Below are positions 43,225 to 53,792 of a stretch of DNA of 64,000 nucleotides, piece by piece. Position 1 is the stretch's first letter, and every line of letters begins with the position of its first letter. Origin of the DNA: Erythrobacter sp. WG (GTDB lineage: Bacteria; Pseudomonadota; Alphaproteobacteria; Sphingomonadales; Sphingomonadaceae). Made by a program: the position numbers and the translations under genes. The notes beneath the pieces were generated by a model, which worked only from the letters and a program-made list of their open reading frames with translations, ran no database searches and was not told where the DNA came from. Location: contig NZ_JAPFGY010000002.1 in assembly GCF_026586795.1 (NCBI RefSeq), positions 1 to 64,000 of the forward strand, in the 5' to 3' direction.

Positions 43225-43794
43225 ATGACCACCCACCCCGTCAACCTCGCCGGCATCCACCACGCGGCCTATCGCTGCAAGGACGCCAAGGAGACCGTGG
43301 AGTGGTACGCCCGCGTGCTCGGCATGACCTACACCACCGCTTTTGCCGAGGATCACGTGCCCTCCACGGGCGAATATGATCCTTACATGCACATCTTCCT
43401 CGATGCGGGGGGTGGCAACATTCTCGCCTTCTTCGAGCTGCCCAACCAGCCCGAGATGGGCAAGGACCCGAACACGCCCCAATGGGTGCAGCACCTCGCG
43501 CTCAAGGTGCCATCCGAGGACGCGCTGCTCGCGGCCAAGGCGCATATCGAGGCGCAAGGGATCGACGTGCTCGGGCCGACGCATCACGGCATCTTCAAGT
43601 CGATCTACTTCTTCGATCCCAACGGCCACCGCGTGGAACTCGCCGCCGATATCGGCACGCCGGAGCAATATGCGGAACTCGCCCGCGTCGCGCCGGTGAT
43701 GCTCGAGGAGTGGAGCCGAACCAAGCAGGCCCCGCGCCACGCCGACTGGCTCCACGAGCTTGCCCGCGCGGAGCACGCGGCGGCGAAGGGCTGA
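43225..43794 (+). CDS. VOC (glyoxalase/bleomycin-resistance) family protein
   Basis: 189 residues, GGAG 8 bases before the ATG. One vicinal-oxygen-chelate domain: '[28 protein letters not shown]', '[20 protein letters not shown]', '[53 protein letters not shown]' (quoted in pieces). The two metal-ligand candidates HH and FxE are in place. The C-terminal 35 residues are a helical extension. It lies between hppD and bchE; whether it takes part in aromatic-ring catabolism is not established. Confidence 0.85.
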   Translation: MTTHPVNLAGIHHAAYRCKDAKETVEWYARVLGMTYTTAFAEDHVPSTGEYDPYMHIFLDAGGGNILAFFELPNQPEMGKDPNTPQWVQHLALKVPSEDALLAAKAHIEAQGIDVLGPTHHGIFKSIYFFDPNGHRVELAADIGTPEQYAELARVAPVMLEEWSRTKQAPRHADWLHELARAEHAAAKG

Positions 43795-43797
43795 TTC

Positions 43798-43889
43798 TCC
43801 CCTCCCCTAGGGGAGGGGCTGGGGGTGGGGGCTCTGCCCTATCGGACGTCGAACCCCCATCCCCAACCCCTTCCCCATGGGGAAGGGGC
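43798..43889. repeat. Palindromic intergenic repeat, family B
   Basis: CTCCCCTCCCCTAGGGGAGG with a GGGGGTGGGGG arm, then the mirror arm CCCCCATCCCCAACCCC and CTTCCCCATGGGGAAGG. Two palindromic cores face each other. Related copies lie at 51204 and 53701. Confidence 0.8.
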
Positions 43890-43970
43890 GAAAGACGTTT
43901 TGATCCAGCGCAAAGCCCCCGCGCGCCGTCTCCCCCACCCTGGCAGCATCCAAGAGGGGGAGTTGAGTCC

Positions 43971-45584
43971 ATGCGCATCCTGTTCGTCCATCCCAACTAT
44001 CGCTCGGGGGGCGCGGAGATCGCCGGGACGTGGCCGCCCGCCTGGGTCGCCTACCTGACCGGCCCGCTGAAGCGCGCCGGGTTCGACGACATCACCTTCA
44101 TCGACGCGATGACCGAGGGGCTCTCGGACGACGAGCTGCGCCAGCGCATGACCGCGCTCCAGCCCGATGTGGTAGGCACCACCGCGATCACCCCCTCGAT
44201 CTACGCTGCCGAGCGCGTGCTGGAGATCGCCGCGCTCCACGTGCCGCAGGCGGTGCGGGTGCTGGGCGGCATCCATGCGACCTTCATGTACCAGCAGGTG
44301 CTCGCCGAAGCCCCGCATATCGACGTGATCGTGCGCGGCGAGGGGGAGGAAATCGCGGTCGCGCTGTTCACCGCAATCGAGCAGGGCCGCTGGCCCAAGG
44401 ACGCGCGTGCCATCAAGGGCCTTGCCTTCCGCGAGGGTGAGCAAGTGGTCGCCACCGAGGCCGCCGACACGATCAAGGACATGGCCTCGATCAAGCCCGA
44501 CTGGGATATCCTCGACTGGAACCAGTACACCTACATCCCGCTCGGCACCCGCGTCGCCATCCCCAATCTGGCGCGCGGCTGCCCCTTCACTTGCTCGTTC
44601 TGCTCGCAGTGGAAGTTCTGGCGCGATTACCGCGTGCGCGATCCCAAGGACGTCGTCGACGAAATCCAGGAGCTGCACGAAAAGCACGGCGTCGGCTTCT
44701 TCATCCTTGCGGACGAGGAACCGACGATCAACCGCAAGACCTTCATCAAATTCTGTCAGGAGCTGATCGACCGCGGCCTGCCCGACAAGGTCAAGTGGGG
44801 GATCAACACCCGCGTCACCGACATTTATCGAGATAAGGAACTGCTCCCCTTCTACCGTCGTGCCGGGTTGGTGCACGTCAGCCTGGGCACGGAAGCCGCC
44901 GCACAGATGAAGCTCGACCGCTTCAACAAGGAAACCAGGGTCGAGGAGAACAAGGAGGCGATCCGCCTGCTGCGCGAGGCCGACATCTTCGTCGAGGCGC
45001 AGTTCATCGTCGGGCTCGACAACGAAACCCCCGAGACGCTGGAGGAGACCTTCCAGATGGCGTGGGACTGGCAGCCCGATCTCGCCAATTGGGCGATGTA
45101 TACGCCCTGGCCCTACACGCCCCTGTTCGAGACGCTGAAGGACCAGGTCGAGGTCCACGATTTCAGCAAGTACAATTTCGTCACCCCGATCATGAAGCCC
45201 GCGGCGATGGAGCGGGGCGAGCTGCTCGACGGGGTGATGAAGAACTACCGCAGGTTCTACAGCCGCAAGGCGCTGTTCCACTACCCGTGGCGCGGCACCG
45301 GCTTCCGGCGGCGGTATCTCTTGGGATGCCTGTGGGCCTTCCTGCGCGCCGGGTTCAAGCGGACCTTCTACGATCTGGGCAAGGCGGGATATTGGGGGCC
45401 GCAGACCAAGAAGAGCGTCGCATTCCACTTCGACGAAAGCCGCGCCGCCGCGATCGACGCGGCCGCCGACTGGGAGACCGCCGCCGACCGTGCCGCTCAG
45501 GCGCAGGAGCGCCGCGAGGCTGTCCGCGCGCAGATGAAACAGCGGGGTGAGACACGCCGGCGGGATCGGATCGATGTCGATTGA
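43971..45584 (+). CDS. bchE: Magnesium-protoporphyrin IX monomethyl ester anaerobic oxidative cyclase
   Basis: 537 residues. GGGGGAG lies before ATG 43971. BchE is a radical SAM, cobalamin-linked enzyme that builds the fifth ring of bacteriochlorophyll without oxygen. Strong matches: '[19 protein letters not shown]' in the cobalamin-binding-like N-domain, '[15 protein letters not shown]', '[11 protein letters not shown]', and the radical SAM CxxxCxxC at Cys204, 208 and 211 in '[19 protein letters not shown]'. '[15 protein letters not shown]' and '[15 protein letters not shown]' also fit BchE. It is co-transcribed with bchJ (11-base overlap). The assignment over a generic B12-radical SAM protein is strong because of the BchJ partner. 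Confidence 0.9.
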   Translation: MRILFVHPNYRSGGAEIAGTWPPAWVAYLTGPLKRAGFDDITFIDAMTEGLSDDELRQRMTALQPDVVGTTAITPSIYAAERVLEIAALHVPQAVRVLGGIHATFMYQQVLAEAPHIDVIVRGEGEEIAVALFTAIEQGRWPKDARAIKGLAFREGEQVVATEAADTIKDMASIKPDWDILDWNQYTYIPLGTRVAIPNLARGCPFTCSFCSQWKFWRDYRVRDPKDVVDEIQELHEKHGVGFFILADEEPTINRKTFIKFCQELIDRGLPDKVKWGINTRVTDIYRDKELLPFYRRAGLVHVSLGTEAAAQMKLDRFNKETRVEENKEAIRLLREADIFVEAQFIVGLDNETPETLEETFQMAWDWQPDLANWAMYTPWPYTPLFETLKDQVEVHDFSKYNFVTPIMKPAAMERGELLDGVMKNYRRFYSRKALFHYPWRGTGFRRRYLLGCLWAFLRAGFKRTFYDLGKAGYWGPQTKKSVAFHFDESRAAAIDAAADWETAADRAAQAQERREAVRAQMKQRGETRRRDRIDVD

Positions 45585-46212
45585 GGCGAGGCTTCATCCA
45601 CGCCGGAAATCCGGCGCGCTGATCGGGCCCAATGCGGTGCTTCAGGCGGTGGCGGTGATGGAGGAGCGGCTCGGGGCTGCCGAAACCGCCGCGATCCTCA
45701 GCGACGCACAGATCGACCGCCTCCCCTCGGGCGAGCACATGATCCCCGAGATCGAGGCGCTGCGCCTCCACCGCTGGCTGACGCTGCATGATCCGATGGG
45801 CGCCTTCGTCATCGCCGAGGAGGCAGGCGCGCGGACGGCTGATTACATCATCGCCCACCGCATCCCGCGCGCGGCCGTCTGGCTGCTGCGCCACGTGCCA
45901 GCGATGGTCGCCGCGCCGCTGCTGATGGCCGCGATCCGCAAGCACGCCTGGACCTTCGTCGGCGCGGGAGCCTTCGCGCCGACCGGCGCGTGGGCCTTCA
46001 CCATCGATCGCAGCGCAGCGCCCGACAGCCTGCCGCCGCCCGACAGCCTGTTCGCCTGGTACGCGGCCGTCTTCACCCGCCTTTACGGGTCGCTCGTCGC
46101 GGCGGATTGCACCTGCCGGATGCTGGAGCCGGACCGCGACCATATCCCCGCCCGTGCCTACGCCATCGCGCGAAGGGGACGGCTCACCCGGAGGGCAGGG
46201 CCCCGCAGCTGA
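45574..46212 (+). CDS. bchJ: Bacteriochlorophyll 4-vinyl reductase-type protein BchJ
   Basis: 212 residues from ATG 45574, overlapping bchE by 11 bases. V4R-domain protein: '[20 protein letters not shown]', '[20 protein letters not shown]', '[45 protein letters not shown]' (in pieces), '[20 protein letters not shown]'. BchJ affects vinyl reduction of chlorophyllide intermediates; later work assigns the main activity to BciA/BciB, so BchJ may be an accessory factor. Association with bchE is the classic Rhodobacter order. Confidence 0.87.
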   Translation: MSIEARLHPRRKSGALIGPNAVLQAVAVMEERLGAAETAAILSDAQIDRLPSGEHMIPEIEALRLHRWLTLHDPMGAFVIAEEAGARTADYIIAHRIPRAAVWLLRHVPAMVAAPLLMAAIRKHAWTFVGAGAFAPTGAWAFTIDRSAAPDSLPPPDSLFAWYAAVFTRLYGSLVAADCTCRMLEPDRDHIPARAYAIARRGRLTRRAGPRS

Positions 46213-46321
46213 GGCGGATCTCCTTCAGTATCGCGACACGCTCCGGGTTGGCATCAAGCGACTGAAGGCGGGCCTGGAACGTGCCGTGCGTCAAGCGCTT
46301 CCGGTGCCTGCACGGGCGTGA

Positions 46322-47296
46322 TCAGAGCGGCGCGGGACGGCAGCTCAAGCGGATCTCGCCGCCCGCCAGATCGTAGGTGAGGCGGGAGCAATGCGCGATC
46401 TGGTCGCCGCCGATCCGGGTCAGCAGATCGGGCCGCCCGCGTCCCTTGCGGGCGGAGACGAGGATGTTGTCGGGATCGAAGCGCGGGTCGTCCGCCGCGA
46501 TCTCGCCCACCCGGTTGGGCTGGCCGTAGTCCTCGATCCGCACCGCGAAGCGATCGACGATGAGGCTGCCGAGTGCGACGGGCACGGCGATGCGCATCGT
46601 GCGGGTGGGACGCTCGACGCCGAAGTCCATGACCGCGATGCCCTGCGAATCCGGTTCGAACCCGCCCTCCTGGTGGGTGGCGATGAAGTTCGCGGTGGGC
46701 GCGGTGACGAGATTTTCCCGGCGCTCCGGGGCGAAGATCATCATCAGCCGCTTCTTGCCGACGCCGACCTCGGTGCCGAGCCGGGTGTTGGCCCGCCCGC
46801 CGCTGCGCTTGAGCGCGAAGCGCTGCACCACTTCGTCATCGTGCGGCAGGCGGTAGGCGAAGGTGACGCGGGCGTAGGGCAGGGCGTGGACGCCGATCAC
46901 CCCGTCCGCGCCCGCGATCACGGGGCGGTCGGCCCAGGACACCGTCAGCGGCGTCGGCCCCGCGCCGAAATCGGCGCTCGCTTCGGCCGAACTGCCGGTG
47001 ACCACCACCGGGCCATAACGCCAGCCGCGCTCTCCTGTGGCGGCAAGGGCGAGCCGCGCGGCGACATCGGGATTGACGATCGGCGCGCCGAAGGCCTCGG
47101 CCCGGACGGCGAGGCGCAGCGGCACGCCGTCCAGAAGCACGGTGACGATGGCGTCGCCCTCCAGCACCAGCTCCTCCGGCAGCGGCGCGGGCGCGGGCGC
47201 GGATGCTGGGGCGGGCTCGGCGACCGTCTGTCCGGCGGCGACGGGGATGGCCGGGCAGATGGCACAGGCGAGTGCGGCAAGGTGGCGGGGCGACAT
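46322..47296 (-). CDS. Secreted aspartyl-protease-like protein of unknown role
   Basis: 324 residues from ATG 47296. The signal peptide ends near 'PVAAGQ', followed by a Pro/Ala linker. The body is beta-rich: 'AIVTVLLDGVPLRLAVRAE', 'PIVNPDVAARLAL', 'VSWADRPVIAGADGVIGVHAL'. The 'G.IG...L' element is aspartyl-protease-like, but no clear DTG triad is seen at the usual place. The C-terminus carries two Cys ('AHCSRLTYDLAGGEIRLSCR'), a possible disulfide. No family can be named with confidence; role unknown. Confidence 0.6.
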   Translation of the reverse strand: MSPRHLAALACAICPAIPVAAGQTVAEPAPASAPAPAPLPEELVLEGDAIVTVLLDGVPLRLAVRAEAFGAPIVNPDVAARLALAATGERGWRYGPVVVTGSSAEASADFGAGPTPLTVSWADRPVIAGADGVIGVHALPYARVTFAYRLPHDDEVVQRFALKRSGGRANTRLGTEVGVGKKRLMMIFAPERRENLVTAPTANFIATHQEGGFEPDSQGIAVMDFGVERPTRTMRIAVPVALGSLIVDRFAVRIEDYGQPNRVGEIAADDPRFDPDNILVSARKGRGRPDLLTRIGGDQIAHCSRLTYDLAGGEIRLSCRPAPL

Positions 47297-47328
47297 GGCG
47301 CCCTCATGCCAGCAAGCGCCGCGTGTTC

Positions 47329-47697
47329 CTAGTCGTGGCGGGCGGCGTCCTGCCGGGCGGTGTCCTGCTGGCGGCGCCGTGCCCGTTCGCGCTCCCACCG
47401 CTCGTATTGCCGGCTGCGGCGCACCTCGACCATCTCGATCACCTCGGCCCGCGCGAGCATCCACCACAGCCCGCCGATCAGCCAGACGATGACGCCGAAC
47501 ACGAAGAGCATGACGCCCGCGAGGTAATCGGGCCCGTCGGGATGGGTGCGGACATGATCGCCCAGCCATACGAAGAGGGGAACGCAAAGGCCGAGCCACA
47601 GGGCGAACTGACCCCAGCCCCTGATCCCGCGCGGGACGATAAGGAGGCTCACCAACCCGCCCCTGTAGAGGACGAAGGGCTTGTCCCTTTCGCGCAT
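47329..47697 (-). CDS. Small two-helix membrane protein
   Basis: 122 residues from ATG 47697 (GGGAG upstream; a GTG directly before is possible). Two hydrophobic segments: 'GWGQFALWLGLCVPLFVWLG' and 'YLAGVMLFVFGVIVWLIGGLWWM', then a strongly basic Arg/Glu-rich tail 'SRQYERWERERARRRQQD'. Not recognised. A GTGATATCA motif, like the core of the palindrome upstream of the SPFH gene, lies 46-54 bases before the start. Confidence 0.55.
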   Translation of the reverse strand: MRERDKPFVLYRGGLVSLLIVPRGIRGWGQFALWLGLCVPLFVWLGDHVRTHPDGPDYLAGVMLFVFGVIVWLIGGLWWMLARAEVIEMVEVRRSRQYERWERERARRRQQDTARQDAARHD

Positions 47698-47820
47698 CAC
47701 CTACTCCCGAGGCGGGGGGCGGCGTGCGATGCCTCCTCCCGCGTGATATCAGGGCATTGCAGCCCCCCGGACAGGCGCGCAAGACGATTCTTCGACCGAT
47801 CGGAAACAAGTGTCCGCCTG

Positions 47821-48036
47821 TCACATTTCGGTCGGACCGGCACCCTGATCGGCCGGCGGGCGGCCGCGCCGCGCGGGCTGGCTGCGTTCGACCTTGACCC
47901 CCCGCTTCGCCAGCGCCTCGCGCAGCAGCACCTCGATTTCGGCGTTCACGCTGCGCAGCTCGGCATCGGCGAGCCGTTGCACCGCATCGTGAAGCGCCGG
48001 ATCGAGGCGCAGGGGGAAGGCCTTCTTCGCTGTCAT
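47821..48036 (-). CDS. Arc/MetJ-type ribbon-helix-helix regulator
   Basis: 71 residues from ATG 48036. 'KKAFPLRLDPALHDAVQRLADAELRSVNAEIEVLLREALAKRG' is a ribbon-helix-helix domain: the strand 'FPLRL', helix A 'PALHDAVQRLADAE', and helix B 'SVNAEIEVLLREAL'. The basic tail 'SQPARRGRPPAD' may add DNA contacts. It follows the SPFH gene on the same strand with a repeat between. It probably controls that operon through the palindrome at 49062; this pairing of RHH with SPFH is common in alphaproteobacteria. A toxin gene is not seen. Confidence 0.8.
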   Translation of the reverse strand: MTAKKAFPLRLDPALHDAVQRLADAELRSVNAEIEVLLREALAKRGVKVERSQPARRGRPPADQGAGPTEM

Positions 48037-48051
48037 CTGTCGATCTCTCTC

Positions 48052-48130
48052 CGTTCGCATCGAGCGAAGTCGAGATGTCTTGCAACCGCCGTGCCGGAGC
48101 GAAGTGTCTCGACTTCGCTCGACACGAACG
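48052..48130. repeat. Palindromic intergenic repeat, family A
   Basis: CGTTCGCATCGAGCGAAGTC and TCTCGACTTCGCTCGACACG are inverted arms around a 30-base spacer. It fills the whole gap between the SPFH and RHH genes. Confidence 0.85.
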
Positions 48131-48139
48131 GAACAGGGG

Positions 48140-49045
48140 TCAATAGAGGCTCCCCGCATTGACCACCGGGGTCGTGTCGCGTTCCGAGCACAGCACCACC
48201 ATCAGGTTCGAGACCATCGCCGCGCGGCGCTCGTCGTCGAGATGGACCACGTCCTTCTCGGAAAGCTGGGTGAGCGCGAGTTCGACCATCGAGACCGCGC
48301 CCTCGACCAGCTTGGCGCGCGCGGCGATCACCGCTTCGGCCTGCTGGCGGCGCAGCATCGCGCCGGCGATCTCGGGAGCATAGGCAAGGTGGGTGAGGCC
48401 GCATTCGTCGACGGTGATCCCGGCGACCTGCAAGCGCTCGATCAGGGCGAGGCGCAGCTCCGCGCCGACCTCCTCGTGGTTGCCGCGCAGCGTCACCTCG
48501 AGGTGCTCGATGTCGTCATAGGGATAGCGCGAGCCGATCGAGCGCACCGCCGCCTCGATCTGGGCGGTCACGAACTCGCGGTAGTCGTCGACGTCGAACA
48601 GCGCCTGCGCGGTGTCGGTGACGCGCCACACGACCTGCGCGGCCATCTCGATCGGGTTGCCGCGCGCGTCGTTGACCTTGATCTTCTCGGAGATCACGTT
48701 GTTGGCGCGCACCGCGATCTTCTTGCGGGCAAGCCAGGGGAGCACCCAGCGCAGCCCCTCGTTGCGGTCGGTGCCCTTGTAGGCGCCGAACAGCTGGATC
48801 GCGGCGGCCTCGTTGGGGTTGATCATGTAGAAGCCGGTGAGGATGAACAGGCCGATGAAGCCGCTCACCAGCGCGGCAATCAGCGGCAGGCCGGCGGGCG
48901 GGCCCTCGCCCTCGACGGCGCCGATGAACAGCCACGCCCCGAGAGCGACCAGCGCAAGGCTGACCAGCAGCATGACATAGCCGCTTTGCGTGGTGGCCGC
49001 ATATTCGCGGCTGCGGTTGAGCGCGGGGGTTTCGTGGGGAGGCAT
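48140..49045 (-). CDS. SPFH/Band 7 domain membrane protein
   Basis: 301 residues. Two N-terminal helices ('[22 protein letters not shown]' and '[22 protein letters not shown]' in pieces), then the SPFH domain: '[42 protein letters not shown]', '[45 protein letters not shown]', and a long C-terminal helix '[34 protein letters not shown]'. SPFH proteins form membrane scaffolds and often modulate proteases. A 28-bp near-palindrome overlaps its promoter. RHH regulator downstream. Confidence 0.92.
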   Translation of the reverse strand: MPPHETPALNRSREYAATTQSGYVMLLVSLALVALGAWLFIGAVEGEGPPAGLPLIAALVSGFIGLFILTGFYMINPNEAAAIQLFGAYKGTDRNEGLRWVLPWLARKKIAVRANNVISEKIKVNDARGNPIEMAAQVVWRVTDTAQALFDVDDYREFVTAQIEAAVRSIGSRYPYDDIEHLEVTLRGNHEEVGAELRLALIERLQVAGITVDECGLTHLAYAPEIAGAMLRRQQAEAVIAARAKLVEGAVSMVELALTQLSEKDVVHLDDERRAAMVSNLMVVLCSERDTTPVVNAGSLY

Positions 49046-49061
49046 GACGAATCTCCATTCC

Positions 49062-49089
49062 GATATAAAAGTGATATCACATTTATATC
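49062..49089. promoter_or_regulatory. 28-bp near-perfect palindrome upstream of the SPFH gene
   Basis: GATATAAA, then an A and the core GTGATATCAC, another A and TTTATATC. Every position pairs except the two flanking A residues. It lies 17 bases before the SPFH start and is AT-rich, so it probably overlaps the promoter. The RHH regulator at 47821 is the obvious candidate to bind it. Confidence 0.75.
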
Positions 49090-49148
49090 AGCCTCGATGG
49101 CCGTCAAGCGGTTTCGTATGCGGGGCAGACCGAGCCCCTGCCGCTGCC

Positions 49149-50984
49149 TCAGTAGCCGCTCGCCTGCCCGTCCTTGCGCATCTCGGTGGCCCCCGTGTAG
49201 ACGCCCGTGACGGAATCGCGGGCGATGATCTGATAGCCGCCGAAAGGAATGCCGGTGGTCTCGACCTCGACCTTGTGGCCCATCGCCCTGAGCGCCTCGA
49301 CCGTCGCTGCCGGAATGCCGGGTTCCACCTGAAGCACGCCCAGCGTGTCGATGGGTACGGTGTCGGCGGGGCTCCCCGCCAGCGCGTCGGTCGGCTGGCG
49401 CCCGCCATCGTGGTGGAGCCGCGCGGCGTCCCCCGCTTCCTGCAGGTTCATGCCGTAGTCGACGATGTTGACGAGCACCTGCACGTGCCCCTGCGGCTGC
49501 ATTCCGCCACCCATCAGCCCGAAGCTGGCCCAAGGCTTGCCGTCCTTGCGGATGAAGGCCGGGATGATCGTCTGGAATGGGCGCTTGGCGGGCGCATAGG
49601 CATTGGGGTGCGCGGGATCGAGGCTGTAGAGCTCGCCGCGATCCTGGAACATGAAGCCGAGGCCGTCCGCCACCAGCCCTGAGCCCATGCCGCGATAGTT
49701 CGACTGGATGAGGCTGACCATCATCCCGTCCTTGTCGGCGACGGTCATGTAGGTGGTGTCGCCCTCGCCCTCCAGCTTGGGGGCGACCAGCGCACCGGGG
49801 GTAAAGGCAGGGGTCGCTTTTGCGGGATCGATCAGGGCGAAGCGCTGCTTGCCATATTCCTCGCTGAGCAGTTCCGCCGGCGTCCGCGCAAAGGCCGGAT
49901 CGGCGTAGAAGCGCGCAGCATCCTCGAAGGCGAGGCGCTTGGCTTCGGTGATGTAGTGGATCACCTCGGGGCTGCCCCGCTCCCACTGGCTGAGCTCCAC
50001 GTTCCTGAGGATGTTGACCATCTGGAGCGCCGCGAAGCCCTGGCTGTTGGGCGGCAGTTCGCACAGCTCGTAGCCCTTGCGATAGGGGACGCAGGCGACC
50101 TCGACCCACTCGCTCTGGTGTGCGGCGAAATCGGCGAGGGTAAAGGCACTGCCCTGCCTTTGCAGGTAGTCGACCATCACCTTGGCGAGGGGCCCGGCAT
50201 AGAAGGCATCGCGCCCGCCCCGGGCGATCGCTTCCAGCGTGCTTGCCAGATCGGGATTGCGGAACATCTCGCCGGGCCGGGGCGCGCGGCCGCGAGCAAA
50301 CCATGTCCGCTTTGCGTTCTCGAACTCGAACGGGGTGCGCTTTTGCTGCGCCTCGTAGTTCTTCAGCCCGCGCTCCAGATACATCGCGATCACCGGCGCG
50401 ACGGGGTGCCCCTCGCGGGCATAGCGGATCGTGGGGGCGAGCACCTGTTCCATCGGCAGCTTGCCGTAGCGCCGATGCATCGCGAACCACGCGTCGACCG
50501 TGCCGGGGACGGTTACCGGAAGCGCGCCGACCGGCGGCAGGCTGGTCGCACCTTTCGGCAGCTTGGCCTTGAGCTGTGCCAGCGTCTGCCCCTTGGGCGA
50601 GCGACCGGAGCCGTTGAGACCCACCAGCGCGCCGGTCGCGGGGTCGAGCACGATCGCGAACAGATCCCCGCCGATCCCGTTGCCGGTCGGCTCCATCAAT
50701 CCGAGCGCCGCGTTGGCGGCGATCGCCGCGTCGACCGCGCTGCCGCCCGCCTTGAGGATGTCGAGCGCGATCTGCGTCGCGAGCGGGTGGGCGGTGGCGG
50801 CCATGCCGTGCGGGGCGACCACCGGGCTGCGGCTCCACGCGGCACCCACCGGCCGCGCGCCGGGGCCGATGCCCTTGGTGGCCTCGGGGCGGGTGTCGGC
50901 GGGATTGGGGATGTCCTCGGCAAGGAGCGGCGGGGCGAGGAAAGCGGCGGCTCCGGCAAGGAGCAGGGCGGTGCGGATCGTCAT
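49149..50984 (-). CDS. ggt: Gamma-glutamyltransferase
   Basis: 611 residues with a signal peptide cleaved near 'PPLLAE'. It hydrolyses glutathione and other gamma-glutamyl compounds in the periplasm and matures by self-cleavage. Seen: 'GMAATAHPLATQIALDILKAGGSAVDAAIAANAALGLMEPTGNGIGGDLFA' (pieces), 'NGSGRSP', and the cleavage site 'GEGDTTYMTVADKDGMMVSLIQSN' in which Thr410 is the expected new N-terminal nucleophile of the small subunit. 'LGFMFQDRGELYSLDP' and 'MGGGMQPQGHVQVLVNIVDYGMNLQEAGDAAR' support the family. Cys in 'YELCELPPNSQGF' is conserved. A possible small ORF lies just upstream. Confidence 0.93.
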   Translation of the reverse strand: MTIRTALLLAGAAAFLAPPLLAEDIPNPADTRPEATKGIGPGARPVGAAWSRSPVVAPHGMAATAHPLATQIALDILKAGGSAVDAAIAANAALGLMEPTGNGIGGDLFAIVLDPATGALVGLNGSGRSPKGQTLAQLKAKLPKGATSLPPVGALPVTVPGTVDAWFAMHRRYGKLPMEQVLAPTIRYAREGHPVAPVIAMYLERGLKNYEAQQKRTPFEFENAKRTWFARGRAPRPGEMFRNPDLASTLEAIARGGRDAFYAGPLAKVMVDYLQRQGSAFTLADFAAHQSEWVEVACVPYRKGYELCELPPNSQGFAALQMVNILRNVELSQWERGSPEVIHYITEAKRLAFEDAARFYADPAFARTPAELLSEEYGKQRFALIDPAKATPAFTPGALVAPKLEGEGDTTYMTVADKDGMMVSLIQSNYRGMGSGLVADGLGFMFQDRGELYSLDPAHPNAYAPAKRPFQTIIPAFIRKDGKPWASFGLMGGGMQPQGHVQVLVNIVDYGMNLQEAGDAARLHHDGGRQPTDALAGSPADTVPIDTLGVLQVEPGIPAATVEALRAMGHKVEVETTGIPFGGYQIIARDSVTGVYTGATEMRKDGQASGY

Positions 50985-51016
50985 GGCGCGGCACACTAGA
51001 GGGTGCGCCGCGCCGT

Positions 51017-51130
51017 TCAAGATGACGCGAAGGCAAGGACGTGCATCAGCTGGCTTGGGACGAGGAAGGCGGCGATGCCGAAGATCATCGGCGCGGTGAG
51101 GCAGGTGCGCAGCGGGCGGTCCCTGCGCAT
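51017..51130 (-). CDS. Possible 37-residue membrane peptide
   Basis: An ATG at 51130 with AGGGGGA 2 to 8 bases upstream opens a 37-codon frame ending at TGA 51017-51019. It has basic residues at the start ('MRRDRPLR') then one hydrophobic helix ('PMIFGIAAFLVPSQLMHVLA'). It ends 32 bases before the ggt start. It could be a small membrane protein or an upstream leader peptide. Not recognised. Confidence 0.38.
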   Translation of the reverse strand: MRRDRPLRTCLTAPMIFGIAAFLVPSQLMHVLAFASS

Positions 51131-51203
51131 TCCCCCTACCCTTCATGGAGGGTGCGGGGATGGAGCGAGGCCGAGCGGCCTCGTGCGCGGCCGCTGGCGG
51201 GGG

Positions 51204-51242
51204 AGCCCCCACCCCCCGACCCCCTCCCCGAGGGGAGGGGGA
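51204..51242. repeat. Intergenic palindromic repeat, family B (half copy)
   Basis: AGCCCCCACCCCCCGACCCC then CTCCCCGAGGGGAGGGGGA. The palindromic core CCCCTCCCCGAGGGGAGGGG matches copies at 43798 and 53701. Confidence 0.75.
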
Positions 51243-51248
51243 GATGAA

Positions 51249-51287
51249 GAAAGGGCCCCCGGTGTCGCCACCGGAGGCCCCTTTTTG
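51249..51287. terminator. Bidirectional terminator downstream of katG
   Basis: AAAGGGCCCCCGG and CCGGAGGCCCCTTT pair with one mismatch around a short loop, with A-rich and T-rich flanks on the two sides. It lies 18 bases after the katG stop. Confidence 0.85.
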
Positions 51288-51304
51288 TGTCACCGCTTGA
51301 TCGC

Positions 51305-53578
<2,274 letters not shown>

Positions 53579-53675
53579 CTATGGGGAGAGAATGACGCTT
53601 TCAGGAACTTGCGTCCAATCGATTAATGCGGAAGGTTTGATTGAGCGGGGCGATTAGTGGGGGCGGCGCGCATAT

Positions 53676-53703
53676 GAAAAAGGGCGGGCCGCTTCGGGCC
53701 CAC
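53676..53703 (-). terminator. Intrinsic terminator downstream of ahpF
   Basis: Read on the minus strand, GGTGGGCC and GGCCCGCC pair (one wobble) around CGAAGC and are followed by CTTTTT. It lies about 90 bases after the ahpF stop, past a family B repeat. Confidence 0.75.
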
Positions 53704-53785
53704 CCCCAGCCCCTCCCGCAGGCGGGAGGGGGACTGTTTCGCGCTGTTTCTCCCCTCCCGCCTGCGGGAGGGGCCGGGGGTGGGA
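53701..53785. repeat. Palindromic intergenic repeat, family B
   Basis: CACCCCCAGCCCCTCCCGCA with its palindromic core CCCTCCCGCAGGCGGGAGGG, a spacer of 20 bases, then CCCTCCCGCCTGCGGGAGGG and GGGGGTGGG. The two halves are inverted copies. Confidence 0.85.
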
Positions 53786-53792
53786 ATGTGCC

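Noticed and set aside
43890-43970. Cobalamin riboswitch upstream of bchE
   Set aside because: The leader is short and contains only the end of a palindromic repeat; no conserved riboswitch core was seen.
46184-46321. Minus-strand frame ending '...EIRLSCG' overlapping the bchJ 3' end, similar to the end of the next gene ('EIRLSCR')
   Set aside because: Too short and lacking a start; could be a remnant of a duplicated gene but the similarity is only six residues.
46391-47332. 313-codon plus-strand frame opposite the protease-like gene
   Set aside because: The minus-strand frame has a signal peptide and beta-rich body; the plus frame is Arg/Asp/Gly-rich antisense.
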